53,327 bases of DNA from Flavicella sp042091695 (GCA_042091695.1 JBELHA010000014.1:1-53327), one strand, 5' to 3'. Positions 8,499 to 16,595 are shown, counted from the first letter of the stretch. The notes: generated by a model from the sequence alone, not told the origin. Numbers and translations are program-made.

Positions 8499-8516
8499 TT
8501 ACTAGAGATTATATAG

Positions 8517-8524
8517 CAAATGTA
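8517..8524 (-). promoter_or_regulatory. Putative -7 element for the Ca-repeat lipoprotein
   Basis: The minus strand reads TACATTTG, an exact TAnnTTTG match 18 bp upstream of the lipoprotein ATG. No clear -33 TTG is present. Confidence 0.45.
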
Positions 8525-8575
8525 AGGGTTTTAAAGAGAATTGAAAAAGTGTTTTTTCTTTAATTTTAATTCCTT

Positions 8576-8583
8576 TACATTTG
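8576..8583 (+). promoter_or_regulatory. Putative -7 element for the cysteine desulfurase gene
   Basis: TACATTTG, identical to the divergent element at 8517-8524, lies 30 bp upstream of the desulfurase ATG. The nearest TTG (8541-8543) is 32 bp away, too far for the consensus. Confidence 0.45.
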
Positions 8584-8613
8584 CTTTTATTATTCAATAT
8601 TTAACTCGTTTAT

Positions 8614-9771
8614 ATGTCCATCTCGACAGAAGTAAAAAAAGTGTATTTAGACAATGCAGCCACAACCCCTCTTTTTGATGAAGTGATTGATTTGATGTCT
8701 AATTCGATGCGCGAAATATACGGAAATCCTTCTTCTACACATCAATTTGGAAGAACTGCAAAATCCGCTATCGAAGGAGCACGAAAATCTATAGCCAAAC
8801 AAATAGGTGTTGCAGCCAATGAGTTGATTTTTACTTCAGGAGGAACCGAAGCCAATAACTTAATTTTGAATAATGCAGTTCGAAATTTAGAGGTACAACA
8901 TATAATTACTACGAAAGTAGAACACCACGCTGTGTTGAAAGCTGTGCGTCAGTTGGAAAAAGACTGTGCTATTCGAGTGAGTTATGTAGATGTTTTAGCA
9001 GATGGGACTATAGATTTTAAACATTTAGAGCAACTTTTATCAAGTTCTGAAAGTAAAACGTTGGTAAGTCTGATGTTTGTAAACAATGAGGTAGGTAGTA
9101 TTTTAGCAATAGATACTGTAAGATCTCTATGCAAGGACTACGGTGCATTGTTCCATTCAGATGCTGTTCAAGCCATAGGCCATTTTGAGTTAGACATAGA
9201 TGCCTTAGGTATTGATTTTATTTCCGTAAGTGCACATAAATTTCACGGACCTAAAGGAGTTGGGTTTGCTTACTTTAGAAAAGGATTTGGTGTGCAACCA
9301 ATGCTATTTGGAGGCTCTCAAGAAAAAGGAGCAAGAGCAGGAACGGAAGCAGTACATGCTATATTGGGTATGGATTTGGCACTTCAGATGTCACTGAGTA
9401 CTTTGCAAGAAGACATACAGCATATCAAAATTATAAAGTCTCACTGTATTACAAGTTTAAAAGAACACATTCCGAATATCGCATTCAATGCGCATTCAGA
9501 AGATCTTAAAACGAAGACTGTTACTTTATTGAACGTTCGGCTTCCTAAGGATTTACCTTTTATTATGTTTCACTTAGATATGAAAGGTATAGCGGTTTCT
9601 GGAGGTAGTGCATGTCAAAGTGGAAGTGATGTAGGTTCACATGTTTTGAATGAACTTTTAGAGGAAACAGAAGCAGGGAAGACATCCCTGCGTATTTCTT
9701 TTAATAAATTTACAAGTATTTCAGATATCGATTACGTGGTAAAAGCGCTGAAAGAATTACTTGAAAATTAA
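8614..9771 (+). CDS. Cysteine desulfurase (IscS/NifS-like)
   Basis: The enzyme is a PLP-dependent cysteine desulfurase that takes sulfur from cysteine as a protein-bound persulfide for Fe-S clusters or tRNA thiolation. The 385-aa protein starts with YLDNAATTPL and has FTSGGTEANN and the His of KVEHHAV. The PLP lysine is in SVSAHKFHGPKG (Lys209). The catalytic cysteine is in SGGSACQSGS (Cys334), on the longer loop typical of the IscS/NifS group rather than SufS. No scaffold or other Fe-S assembly gene is adjacent, so its sulfur acceptor cannot be inferred here. A hairpin with a T run at 9770-9805 may end the transcript. Confidence 0.93.
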   Translation: MSISTEVKKVYLDNAATTPLFDEVIDLMSNSMREIYGNPSSTHQFGRTAKSAIEGARKSIAKQIGVAANELIFTSGGTEANNLILNNAVRNLEVQHIITTKVEHHAVLKAVRQLEKDCAIRVSYVDVLADGTIDFKHLEQLLSSSESKTLVSLMFVNNEVGSILAIDTVRSLCKDYGALFHSDAVQAIGHFELDIDALGIDFISVSAHKFHGPKGVGFAYFRKGFGVQPMLFGGSQEKGARAGTEAVHAILGMDLALQMSLSTLQEDIQHIKIIKSHCITSLKEHIPNIAFNAHSEDLKTKTVTLLNVRLPKDLPFIMFHLDMKGIAVSGGSACQSGSDVGSHVLNELLEETEAGKTSLRISFNKFTSISDIDYVVKALKELLEN

Positions 9772-9805
9772 GATTAAGGTGTCAATCTTCCTTTTAATCT
9801 TTTTT
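9770..9805 (+). terminator. Possible terminator after the cysteine desulfurase gene
   Basis: AAGATTAA (9770-9777) pairs with TTAATCTT (9794-9801), with an additional GG/CC pairing inside and a T run to 9805. The hairpin is AT-rich and overlaps the 3' end of the convergent small gene. Confidence 0.4.
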
Positions 9806-9995
9806 CAAAACGTTGTTTGATTGCGGTGATACGTTTCATGACCTCCATAATAGATGGATCTTTGCTTACTTTATAGACTTCATTAAGAGCCAAAACTATT
9901 TCTTTCGCAGTATGTGATGCTTTAATACGTTCATCTCTTGATTTAAAAGTGGCTACGTTTTCCTCAAATTCTAATGCTTTATTCAATGCATCCAT
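9774..9995 (-). CDS. Small conserved-type hypothetical protein (73 aa)
   Basis: The protein is 73 aa, highly charged and predicted helical (EFEENVATFKSRDERIKAS, then MKRITAIKQRFEKRLKG). It has no signal peptide, membrane segment or recognisable motif. It converges on the desulfurase gene, leaving 2 bp between their ends. The start at 9995 is the only ATG giving the full frame. The frame is clean and composition looks coding, so I accept it as a gene, but I do not recognise a family and give no function. Confidence 0.7.
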   Translation of the reverse strand: MDALNKALEFEENVATFKSRDERIKASHTAKEIVLALNEVYKVSKDPSIMEVMKRITAIKQRFEKRLKGRLTP

Positions 9996-10090
9996 AAATG
10001 TAAAAATTGTTTTAAATTAAAAATTATTTAACATATATTTTGGCAATATAATAAAATTGTTTTAATATCAGCTTTCTCTTTTGAAAAAAC

Positions 10091-10139
10091 ACAAAAAAAA
10101 CCCTTATTTATCTTTTTATTCCTAAAAACAATAAATAAG
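10091..10139 (-). terminator. Terminator after the M28 peptidase gene
   Basis: CTTATTTAT (10103-10111) pairs with ATAAATAAG (10131-10139) across a 19-nt loop. On the minus strand the stem is followed by GGG and a run of eight T. It lies 27 bp past the peptidase stop codon. Confidence 0.6.
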
Positions 10140-10165
10140 AGTTGCTGTAATTGCTTATTTTTTAT

Positions 10166-11170
10166 TTAGTCCAATCGAACTTTTTCAGGTCTATTTACCA
10201 ATTCCCATGCCGTATGAAATATTAATTTACTTCTTTTTCTTAGCAATTCAAAATTGATTTTTTCAGGAGTGTCTGTTATTTTATGATAATCTTCATGTAC
10301 CCCGTTAAAGTAAAAGATAACTGGTACATTATTTTTTGCAAAATTATAATGGTCCGATCTATAGTAAAACATATTGGGGTCTTTCGGATCGTTAAACGTA
10401 TAATCTATATTAATGTTGGTAAATGTATTATTTGCAGTTTCAGAAATTTCATGTAATTCTTTACTCAACCTATCAGAACCTATGAGGTATAAATAATTTG
10501 GATTTTTCTTGTGTTTAGGGTCGACCCTTCCAATCATATCTATATTTAGGTTAGTAATATGATTTTCTATTGGGAATATAGGGTTTTCAACATACCATTT
10601 TGACCCGTAAAGTCCTTTTTCTTCTGCTGTATTGTGTAAAAACAAGATAGATCTTTTTGGTCCGTGCCCCGCTTTTTTTGCTATTTGAAATGCTTCAGCC
10701 ATTTCTAATACAGCGATGGTTCCAGACCCATCGTCATCGGCTCCATTAAAAACCTCTTCTCCGTCCATTCCAATATGATCGTAATGTGCTGAAAGCACAA
10801 GAATTTCGTTTGGAAACTCACTTCCTTCTATATAAGCAACAACATTTTCAGATGCTTTGATATCTTCAGGTAAAAAACTCGCTGGAATTTCTTGAAAATA
10901 ATCATCACTTCTATAGGCACTCTCAATACCGATACTCTTATAGGAGTCTTTTAAAAATTGAGCCGCTTTTTTCTGTCCAGGTTCCCCTGTATTTCTGCCT
11001 TCATATGCGTCGGAAGATATTTCGTATACACCTTCTTTTAATTCATCGAGTGTAATAGTGGCTGCATAATGAGTTGCTTTTTCATTTTCATTGCTAAATT
11101 TTGGATTGTTAGTTGAACAGCTAAAATTCAAATAAATTAAAAGAACTACCAATATTCTGGAGTTTGTCAT
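10166..11170 (-). CDS. M28-family zinc aminopeptidase, lipoprotein
   Basis: M28 enzymes are di-zinc exopeptidases. I choose the ATG at 11170 because it puts a lipoprotein signal at the N-terminus (MTNSRILVVLLIYLNFSC, acylated Cys at residue 18); the longer frame to 11242 would bury it. The mature protein of 334 aa precursor length shows zinc-site motifs in M28 order: SAHYDHIG, NGADDDGSGT, EEKGLYGSKW, NIDMIGRVD and a late His in NGVHEDYHKITDT. It probably degrades peptides in the periplasm or at the outer membrane. It follows the ABC ATPase gene by 35 bp on the same strand and is the last gene before a terminator. A link to the transporter is not evident from sequence. Confidence 0.9.
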   Translation of the reverse strand: MTNSRILVVLLIYLNFSCSTNNPKFSNENEKATHYAATITLDELKEGVYEISSDAYEGRNTGEPGQKKAAQFLKDSYKSIGIESAYRSDDYFQEIPASFLPEDIKASENVVAYIEGSEFPNEILVLSAHYDHIGMDGEEVFNGADDDGSGTIAVLEMAEAFQIAKKAGHGPKRSILFLHNTAEEKGLYGSKWYVENPIFPIENHITNLNIDMIGRVDPKHKKNPNYLYLIGSDRLSKELHEISETANNTFTNINIDYTFNDPKDPNMFYYRSDHYNFAKNNVPVIFYFNGVHEDYHKITDTPEKINFELLRKRSKLIFHTAWELVNRPEKVRLD

Positions 11171-11205
11171 AATCGTTGTTTTTAATAAATAGTGGACTGT
11201 AAATA

Positions 11206-12003
11206 TCAACTTTTTAAAATGAATTGTTCCGTATTTTTGCAAAAAATTATCTGGTCTTTAGGAAAAATATGTTCTAATTCTTTAGTTGCTATAAGTGTCT
11301 CTTTGGTACCTACTGCAAATTTATTGTCAGACATAAGCCAGAAAAAATCTGCTATTTGAAGGGATAGATTGACTTCATGCGTAGAAAGTAAGATAGTTTT
11401 TCCTGTTTCTGTTACTAGTTTTTTAAGAATTTTAAAGACTTCAATTTTATGATGTAGGTCCAAGTGGGCCGTTGGTTCGTCTAAGATTATTAAGTCCGTA
11501 TCTTGAGCCAATGCCCTTGCAATCATTACTTTTTGTATTTGTCCATCACTCAATTCGTTGAGTTTTTTTGTGCTCAGTTTTGAAATGTGAACCAACTCCA
11601 TTGCTGTAGTTACAACTTTGTAGTCTTCAGGGCTAAGTTTTCCCATCCAATTGGTGTAAGGTTGTCTACCCAAGGCGATAATTTCAAACACACTAAGTTG
11701 ACTTTCAGGAATTTTTTCAGTGAGGACAAGACTCATTTTTTTAGCCAGCGTACTGGTTTTGATCTCTTGTATTCTTTTTTCTCCCAACCAAATATCGCCC
11801 TCTAGTGCTGCTTGTGTTTTTGAAAGTGTTCTTAAAAGAGTCGACTTTCCGATACCATTTTTTCCAATCAGACAAACCATTTGTCCCTTTAGAAGTTCTA
11901 GGTTTAGATTTTTAGCAATGCAGTGTTGACTTGCTTTTCGAGCATAGCCAATACTTAAATTTTCTGCTTTTAATACGCTGCTTTTTGTCGTTGTATTCCT
12001 CAT
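11206..12003 (-). CDS. FecE/BtuD-type ABC transporter ATPase
   Basis: This is the ATPase of an importer for iron-siderophore, heme or cobalamin. The start at 12003 (MRNTTTKSS) gives 265 aa and overlaps the permease stop as ATGA; an upstream ATG at 12036 would overlap the permease by 37 bp. Walker A is GKNGIGKST, the signature is LSDGQ (LSGGQ is the usual form), Walker B is LIILDEPTAHLD, and the switch His is in LLSTHEV. It is translationally coupled to the FecCD permease gene. No substrate-binding lipoprotein or TonB-dependent receptor is nearby, so the substrate is unknown. Confidence 0.92.
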   Translation of the reverse strand: MRNTTTKSSVLKAENLSIGYARKASQHCIAKNLNLELLKGQMVCLIGKNGIGKSTLLRTLSKTQAALEGDIWLGEKRIQEIKTSTLAKKMSLVLTEKIPESQLSVFEIIALGRQPYTNWMGKLSPEDYKVVTTAMELVHISKLSTKKLNELSDGQIQKVMIARALAQDTDLIILDEPTAHLDLHHKIEVFKILKKLVTETGKTILLSTHEVNLSLQIADFFWLMSDNKFAVGTKETLIATKELEHIFPKDQIIFCKNTEQFILKS

Positions 12004-13031
12004 AAGTGTACCTGTTTTTTTCTGATGAGTAGCCAAATGACTATGGGAGCTCCAAATAAGGAGGTAACGGCATTTATTGGTAAGGTACTATCACTTCCTG
12101 GTAACTGCGATATTGTGTCACATATAAGCATTAAAATAGCTCCGTTTATAGCAACTGCAGGTAGTAGAAGTTTGTGGTCTGAGGTACTGAATATCAATTT
12201 TGTTAGATGTGGAACTGCGAGACCAATAAAAGCGATAGGTCCAGAGAAAGCAGTAATAACTCCTGTGATAATACTTGTGGTTATGAGTGTTATGGTTCTC
12301 GTTTTCTTTAAGTCTACGCCCATACTTTTTGCGTAGTTTTCTCCAAGTAATAAACTGTTCAATGGTTTTACTATAAATACCAATGAGCCACTGCTTAGGC
12401 ACAAGAATACTGCGAATACAGCAAGTTCATTCCAACTGACATTTCCGAGGCTTCCCAAGCCCCAAAATACAAATTGCTGTAATTTCTCTGCATTGCTCAA
12501 AAAACTTAGAATATTGATAACTGCAGCACTGATACTACCAAACATAAGTCCGATAATCAATATAGACATCGTGTTTTTTACTTTTTTTATAGCAATCAAA
12601 ACCGCCATAAGCACGCTAAAAGAACCCAATGAAGAGGCAATTGCAATGCTCCAACTATTGGTGTTGCCCAGTCCTAAAAAACCTCCTAAAAACCCTGTTC
12701 CTAATACCAATAAAGCAACTCCCAGACTTGCTCCAGAACTGATACCTAACACAAAAGGCCCTGCCAATGGATTTCGAAATAGTGTTTGCATCAAGAGACC
12801 GCTTATTCCAAGACCTGCACCAACAAGTAGTGCACAAATAGATTTTGGTAATCTATAGTTTGTAATGATATATGTCCAACTTTCTTCTGGTATATAGTCT
12901 CCTTTAAGAATAGAGAAAACCTTAGTAATAGGAATCTTCACGGAGCCCAAATTGATGTTTGTAAACCAGACACTCATGAGTGCTAATAACATTAAAAACA
13001 ACGTGATTTTGTATGTTTTTTTAGCGATCAA
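12000..13031 (-). CDS. FecCD-family ABC transporter permease
   Basis: This inner-membrane permease belongs to the FecCD/BtuC family for iron-siderophore, heme or vitamin B12 uptake. The 343-aa protein is strongly hydrophobic with about ten membrane segments. Family motifs include NPLAGPFVLGISSGASLG, LLGENYAKSMGV and GLAVPHLTKL. The start codon is TTG at 13031, overlapping the rdgB stop as TTGA; the first in-frame ATG is 13 codons in and would cut into the first membrane segment. Its own stop overlaps the ATPase start. The order rdgB, permease, ATPase, peptidase looks like one transcript. Substrate cannot be told from the sequence. Confidence 0.92.
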   Translation of the reverse strand: MIAKKTYKITLFLMLLALMSVWFTNINLGSVKIPITKVFSILKGDYIPEESWTYIITNYRLPKSICALLVGAGLGISGLLMQTLFRNPLAGPFVLGISSGASLGVALLVLGTGFLGGFLGLGNTNSWSIAIASSLGSFSVLMAVLIAIKKVKNTMSILIIGLMFGSISAAVINILSFLSNAEKLQQFVFWGLGSLGNVSWNELAVFAVFLCLSSGSLVFIVKPLNSLLLGENYAKSMGVDLKKTRTITLITTSIITGVITAFSGPIAFIGLAVPHLTKLIFSTSDHKLLLPAVAINGAILMLICDTISQLPGSDSTLPINAVTSLFGAPIVIWLLIRKKQVHL

Positions 13032-13606
13032 TTTTGAAGTGATTTTAAAAAGTCAATTAGTTTTTTTACTGCAATCCCTCTGTGACTAATTTCCCCTTTT
13101 TCTATAGTAGACATCTCTGCAAAAGATTGTGTATAGCCTTTAGGTTGGAATATGGGGTCGTATCCAAATCCTTTTTCTCCTGATTTTTTTTCAAGAATAC
13201 TACCTTCGCAGACACCTTCAAAAAGGTATTGTTTTCCTTCTATGTTCAGTGCGATTACGGTTCTAAAACGCGCTGATCTATTTTTTTTACCTTCTAGGTT
13301 CGAAAGCAATTTCTTCATATTAGCTTCGGAATCATTCTGTGCGCCTGCATAACGTGCAGAATAGACACCTGGTGCACCTTCTAACGCATCTACCTCTAGT
13401 CCTGTGTCGTCTGCAAAACAATTCAGATTGTAGTGTTCAGTTACATGGTTTGCTTTTAGTATCGCATTCCCTTCTAGATGTTTTGCTGTTTCTGCAATTT
13501 CTTCATGACAACCAATATCGTTCAAAGAAACAATTTCTATACTCGGAAGTAACGCGCGTACTTCTCTTGTCTTGTTTGCATTGTGGGTGGCAAAAACTAT
13601 TTTCAT
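13028..13606 (-). CDS. rdgB: RdgB/HAM1 dITP/XTP pyrophosphatase
   Basis: This housecleaning enzyme hydrolyses dITP, ITP and XTP to monophosphates, keeping deaminated purines out of DNA. The 192-aa sequence has the family N-terminus IVFATHNANKTREV, the acidic motif CFADDTGLEVDALEGAPGVYSARYAG, and GFGYDPIF plus SHRGIA near the C-terminus. Length is standard. It is the first gene of the minus-strand unit leading into the iron-type ABC transporter and overlaps the permease start. A consensus -7 element lies 23 bp upstream of its ATG. Confidence 0.95.
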   Translation of the reverse strand: MKIVFATHNANKTREVRALLPSIEIVSLNDIGCHEEIAETAKHLEGNAILKANHVTEHYNLNCFADDTGLEVDALEGAPGVYSARYAGAQNDSEANMKKLLSNLEGKKNRSARFRTVIALNIEGKQYLFEGVCEGSILEKKSGEKGFGYDPIFQPKGYTQSFAEMSTIEKGEISHRGIAVKKLIDFLKSLQN

Positions 13607-13628
13607 ATGCTGAGATTCTTTTGTATTA

Positions 13629-13636
13629 CAAAGATA
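13629..13636 (-). promoter_or_regulatory. Putative -7 element for the rdgB unit
   Basis: The minus strand reads TATCTTTG, an exact TAnnTTTG match, placing the transcript start roughly 18 bp before the rdgB ATG. No exact -33 TTG is seen. Confidence 0.5.
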
Positions 13637-13769
13637 CTTTATGATTTTTAAACAGAAGAACTTATTTTTTTTATGTTGCTACTGCTAATTTGAATAGTAC
13701 TAAGTGTAATTTTTATATGAAAAAATATTTTTTTTGAGTATATTAAACTTCAATTTAATCCCCTTTATT

Positions 13770-14618
13770 ATGGTTTCTATAAAGTTTTTAAAATTTCGTG
13801 TTTTTTCTATCACAATTTTGTTACTGTTTTTACTTGTGTTAAGTTGCGATAAAGATACGGTAGCAGTTGATACTGATTCCGAAAACACAGAAAACACTGA
13901 AGATACAACGGATGATTCAGACACCGAAACTGAAGAGCCATCAGATACAACCTATGACATTCAAAGTGTTTTGCCCTTATTTGATGCGAGCAGTACAGTG
14001 GTCAGTTATGAAATCACTGCAGATGATGTTATTTTTACAACGACGAACTTGCCAAAACACAAAAGTCCCTATTATCTAGATACGGAATGGAATGATGATT
14101 TATATGAAGCCTACAATGGGACTAATAACTCTTTTCGACTCAACCCTAATAGGATAGGGGCGCAAAACATAACGTTTACGATACCATTACATCCAAAAGC
14201 AGCGACTACGAATGAGGCTACTCCCATGGGGCCTATTGGGATTTCTAGAAATGGAGTCGTTTTTTTCAATCAGTATGCAGCTGGTGGCGCTGGTTTGGAT
14301 AATGAGATAAATTCTTTTGATCAATATTTGGGGCATCCTACAGGACAAAGCATGTACCATTACCACATAGAGCCAAGTTATTTGACTGAAGTATTTGGAG
14401 CACATGCTTTTTTAGGTTTGCTAGCGGACGGATTCCCGGTATATGGTCCTGACGAGAATTCTGAAACACTTTCTTCTGAAGATTTAGACGCTTTTCACGG
14501 ACATTATGGGGTTACAGATGAATTTCCTGATGGGATTTACCATTACCATGTGACTGCAGACCCACCGTATATCAATGGAGATGGCTTTTATGGGTCTGCA
14601 GGAAATATTTCAAGATAA
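13770..14618 (+). CDS. YHYH-domain lipoprotein
   Basis: I choose the ATG at 13770 (MVSIKFLK), 12 codons after a TTG alternative, because it gives a clean lipoprotein signal ending LLFLLVLSC (Cys at about residue 26), 282 aa in all. A low-complexity acidic Ser/Thr/Asp/Glu linker follows (about 27-70). The folded part carries the YHYH family hallmark twice, in MYHYHIEP and IYHYHVTADPPY, with AFHGHYG between them. The function of YHYH proteins is not established; the clustered His-Tyr motifs suggest metal binding, which is inference. It heads a tight three-gene unit with a MORN-like lipoprotein 3 bp downstream and a SCO lipoprotein after that. Confidence 0.88.
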   Translation: MVSIKFLKFRVFSITILLLFLLVLSCDKDTVAVDTDSENTENTEDTTDDSDTETEEPSDTTYDIQSVLPLFDASSTVVSYEITADDVIFTTTNLPKHKSPYYLDTEWNDDLYEAYNGTNNSFRLNPNRIGAQNITFTIPLHPKAATTNEATPMGPIGISRNGVVFFNQYAAGGAGLDNEINSFDQYLGHPTGQSMYHYHIEPSYLTEVFGAHAFLGLLADGFPVYGPDENSETLSSEDLDAFHGHYGVTDEFPDGIYHYHVTADPPYINGDGFYGSAGNISR

Positions 14619-14621
14619 GTT

Positions 14622-15161
14622 ATGCGTTGGATATTTTTGCTTTTTGTCTTTATTTCCTGTGATTTATCCGATTCGAAATTAATTGTTTTGGCTGATGATC
14701 CGTTGGTCTCACTTTCCAATGGAGTCACCTATTACGATGGGGATGTTTTTACAGGAGAACTCGTTTTCTATGTCAGAGATACAATTCTTGTGTATTCTTG
14801 TTTTTATGAGAAGGGGAGAAAAGAAGGTGAAGAAAAAAAGTGGTATGCCAATGGGCAGCTTGAAAACCATCGATCTTATACCAATGGTAAGAAAATAGGT
14901 ATACATAAAGGCTGGTGGCCCTCTGGACTTCCTAAATACTCGCTTGTATTTAATGCTGCTGGAGTTTACCATGGAGAAGTGCAAGAATGGTATGAAGATG
15001 GAACCGTATTTAAATTATTTCACTATGAGAATGGCAAAGAGGAAGGAAGCCAACAAATGTTCAAACCCAACGGAACGATTCGAGCAAACTATGTAGTGAA
15101 GAATGGCGAACGTTACGGATTGATAGGCTTAAAAAAATGCGATGCAATTCAAACAAATTGA
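14622..15161 (+). CDS. MORN-variant (YwqK-like) lipoprotein
   Basis: The 179-aa protein has a short lipoprotein signal (MRWIFLLFVFISC, Cys13). It then has repeats of the MORN-variant/YwqK type: GRKEGEEKKWYANGQLE, then KIGIHKGWWPSGLPKY, GEVQEWYEDGTVFK and EEGSQQMFKPNGTI. Each unit has the G-x-x-x-x-W-Y-x-x-G pattern. Databases often label such proteins YwqK-family antitoxin, but nothing here supports a toxin-antitoxin role. Likely location is periplasmic or outer-membrane, anchored by lipid. It starts 3 bp after the YHYH stop and ends 12 bp before the SCO gene, so the three are almost certainly co-translated. Confidence 0.82.
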   Translation: MRWIFLLFVFISCDLSDSKLIVLADDPLVSLSNGVTYYDGDVFTGELVFYVRDTILVYSCFYEKGRKEGEEKKWYANGQLENHRSYTNGKKIGIHKGWWPSGLPKYSLVFNAAGVYHGEVQEWYEDGTVFKLFHYENGKEEGSQQMFKPNGTIRANYVVKNGERYGLIGLKKCDAIQTN

Positions 15162-15173
15162 TCTATTAGAAAA

Positions 15174-15845
15174 ATGAGGAAGTATAGTGCACTATTTTTA
15201 TTTGGTTTATTGTTGTTACTGAGTGCTTGTAAAAAGAAAGTGGTAACACAAAAAACATCAAGTACCGCAACTTTGCCTTTTTTTAATTCAGCATCTTTTA
15301 CACCGGAGTGGATTGAAAAAGATGATAAAGATTATTTAAAAATACACAGTATTTCAGATTTCTCTTTCACCAATCAAGAGGGCAAAACAGTGACTCAAAA
15401 TAATTTTAAAGGCAAAATTTATGTAGCTGATTTTTTCTTTACAACCTGTACGGGTATCTGTCGTTCTTTGAGTTTGAATATGAAAGTACTTCAAGATACC
15501 TACATTGAGGATCCTAATGTTTTGTTGCTCTCTCATTCTGTGACTCCTGAGATTGATTCCGTGTCTGTTTTGAAAAAATATGCTCAAAACTACGGTGTTG
15601 ATAGTTCCAAATGGCATTTAGTGACAGGAGACAAGGAAGCCATATATAAATTGGCAAGAGACTCCTATTTCTCGGATGAAGATTTTGTAAAAACCAAAAG
15701 TCCAAGCACATTTATCCACACAGAAAACTTTGTGTTGGTAGATACGAAAGGACGTATTAGAGGGGTGTACAATGGCACCCTAAAACTAGGAGTCAAGCGG
15801 CTCATACGTCATATAAAAGAACTCAAAAAAGAATCTCAGGAATGA
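15174..15845 (+). CDS. SCO1/SenC family lipoprotein
   Basis: SCO proteins are thioredoxin-fold copper chaperones or thiol oxidoreductases, classically for building the CuA site of cytochrome c oxidase. The 223-aa lipoprotein has the signal LLLLLSAC and the copper-binding CxxxC in TTCTGICRSLS. The conserved distal His is in STFIHTENFVLVD. All three copper ligands are therefore present. It is the last gene of the YHYH-MORN-SCO unit. No cytochrome oxidase gene is in the window, so the client protein is unknown; the partners in the operon are better candidates for functional linkage than oxidase genes. Confidence 0.92.
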   Translation: MRKYSALFLFGLLLLLSACKKKVVTQKTSSTATLPFFNSASFTPEWIEKDDKDYLKIHSISDFSFTNQEGKTVTQNNFKGKIYVADFFFTTCTGICRSLSLNMKVLQDTYIEDPNVLLLSHSVTPEIDSVSVLKKYAQNYGVDSSKWHLVTGDKEAIYKLARDSYFSDEDFVKTKSPSTFIHTENFVLVDTKGRIRGVYNGTLKLGVKRLIRHIKELKKESQE

Positions 15846-15856
15846 TTTTTTTTGAG
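15822..15856. terminator. Possible bidirectional terminator between SCO and ACT genes
   Basis: CTCAAAAAAGA (15822-15832) pairs with TTTTTTTTGAG (15846-15856), one G-T wobble included. It overlaps the SCO stop codon and sits just past the end of the convergent ACT gene. The stem is AT-rich, so strength is uncertain. Confidence 0.4.
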
Positions 15857-15857
15857 C

Positions 15858-16517
15858 TTATTTTTTCTTCATGTCAATCAGTATAGAAAAGGTGCTGTTA
15901 ATGTCTTCTTCTTTTACCACAATGGTCATTTCATGAGTAGTAGAGATGATTTCTTGTACAGGAATACCTGCCCAAGCAAGTTGTTTTAAAATGAAATAAT
16001 ACACCCCTGATTGTTCTACATTGGTTTTGGGAAGTTTGATGGTAATGGAAGCCAAGTCAATATGAGAATAAATCATTGTTTCACTTTCAAAAATTTTCAA
16101 CACTTTTGTCTCAAGATTTTTACTTGTAACGATATTGGTTTCAAATATCCCTTGCGATATAGTGAAAAAGTAGTCTTTATCATCACCTATTTCGTTCAGT
16201 AGTAACGAGATTGATTTTAACAATGTAGCTGTATTCTTAAATGTAAAATTACAGAGGTTTGACCGCACGATAAAATCACCTAATGAAAATGTAAATTTTT
16301 GAATGTTTTTTCTTATTCTCAGTAGATTAGAGGGCGACAAACGATTTATAGCCATCATAATGGCTCCAGATTTCACCTCTTTTCCTAAATCTTTTTGTAC
16401 ATCTTCCTGAATTGTTCTTGCCAAAGAAGATACATTGATCAACTTGTCGTTCAACGCCTCCTCGTAAAAAGGAGTTTTACGGATGATACTTTCTACAGAT
16501 TCTTGAATAGTTTTCAT
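15858..16517 (-). CDS. Putative HTH-ACT regulatory protein next to aspartate kinase
   Basis: The 219-aa protein has an N-terminal helical region resembling a winged helix (about 25-65; VSSLARTIQEDVQ then SGAIMMAINRLS). The C-terminal part resembles ACT domains: SHIDLASITIKLP, and AWAGIPVQEIISTTHEMTIVVKEEDI (written here in two parts, AWAGIPVQEIISTT and HEMTIVVKEEDI, about 180-210). It lacks the kinase domain. Its position divergent from aspartate kinase, with a perfect dyad between them, suggests amino-acid-sensing control of that gene. The DNA-binding reading is my inference; a stand-alone ACT effector is the alternative. Confidence 0.7.
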   Translation of the reverse strand: MKTIQESVESIIRKTPFYEEALNDKLINVSSLARTIQEDVQKDLGKEVKSGAIMMAINRLSPSNLLRIRKNIQKFTFSLGDFIVRSNLCNFTFKNTATLLKSISLLLNEIGDDKDYFFTISQGIFETNIVTSKNLETKVLKIFESETMIYSHIDLASITIKLPKTNVEQSGVYYFILKQLAWAGIPVQEIISTTHEMTIVVKEEDINSTFSILIDMKKK

Positions 16518-16557
16518 ACTGTACTAAAATTGTTGTGTTGTTGTTTGATTACCTCAG

Positions 16558-16585
16558 TGGTTTGTGATTATTTTCACACAAACCA
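16558..16585. promoter_or_regulatory. Perfect 9-bp inverted repeat, operator candidate
   Basis: TGGTTTGTG (16558-16566) and CACAAACCA (16577-16585) are perfect inverted arms separated by 10 bp, in the region between the divergent ACT-protein gene and the aspartate kinase gene. Arm centres are 19 bp apart, about two helical turns, as for dimeric regulators. An exact -7 element TATATTTG on the plus strand follows at 16596-16603, so a bound protein would cover the -33 region. Confidence 0.6.
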
Positions 16586-16595
16586 TTTAAAAACC

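Noticed and set aside
14622..15161. Antitoxin of a toxin-antitoxin pair, because of the YwqK name
   Set aside because: It is a lipoprotein inside a YHYH-SCO operon, with no toxin gene next to it.
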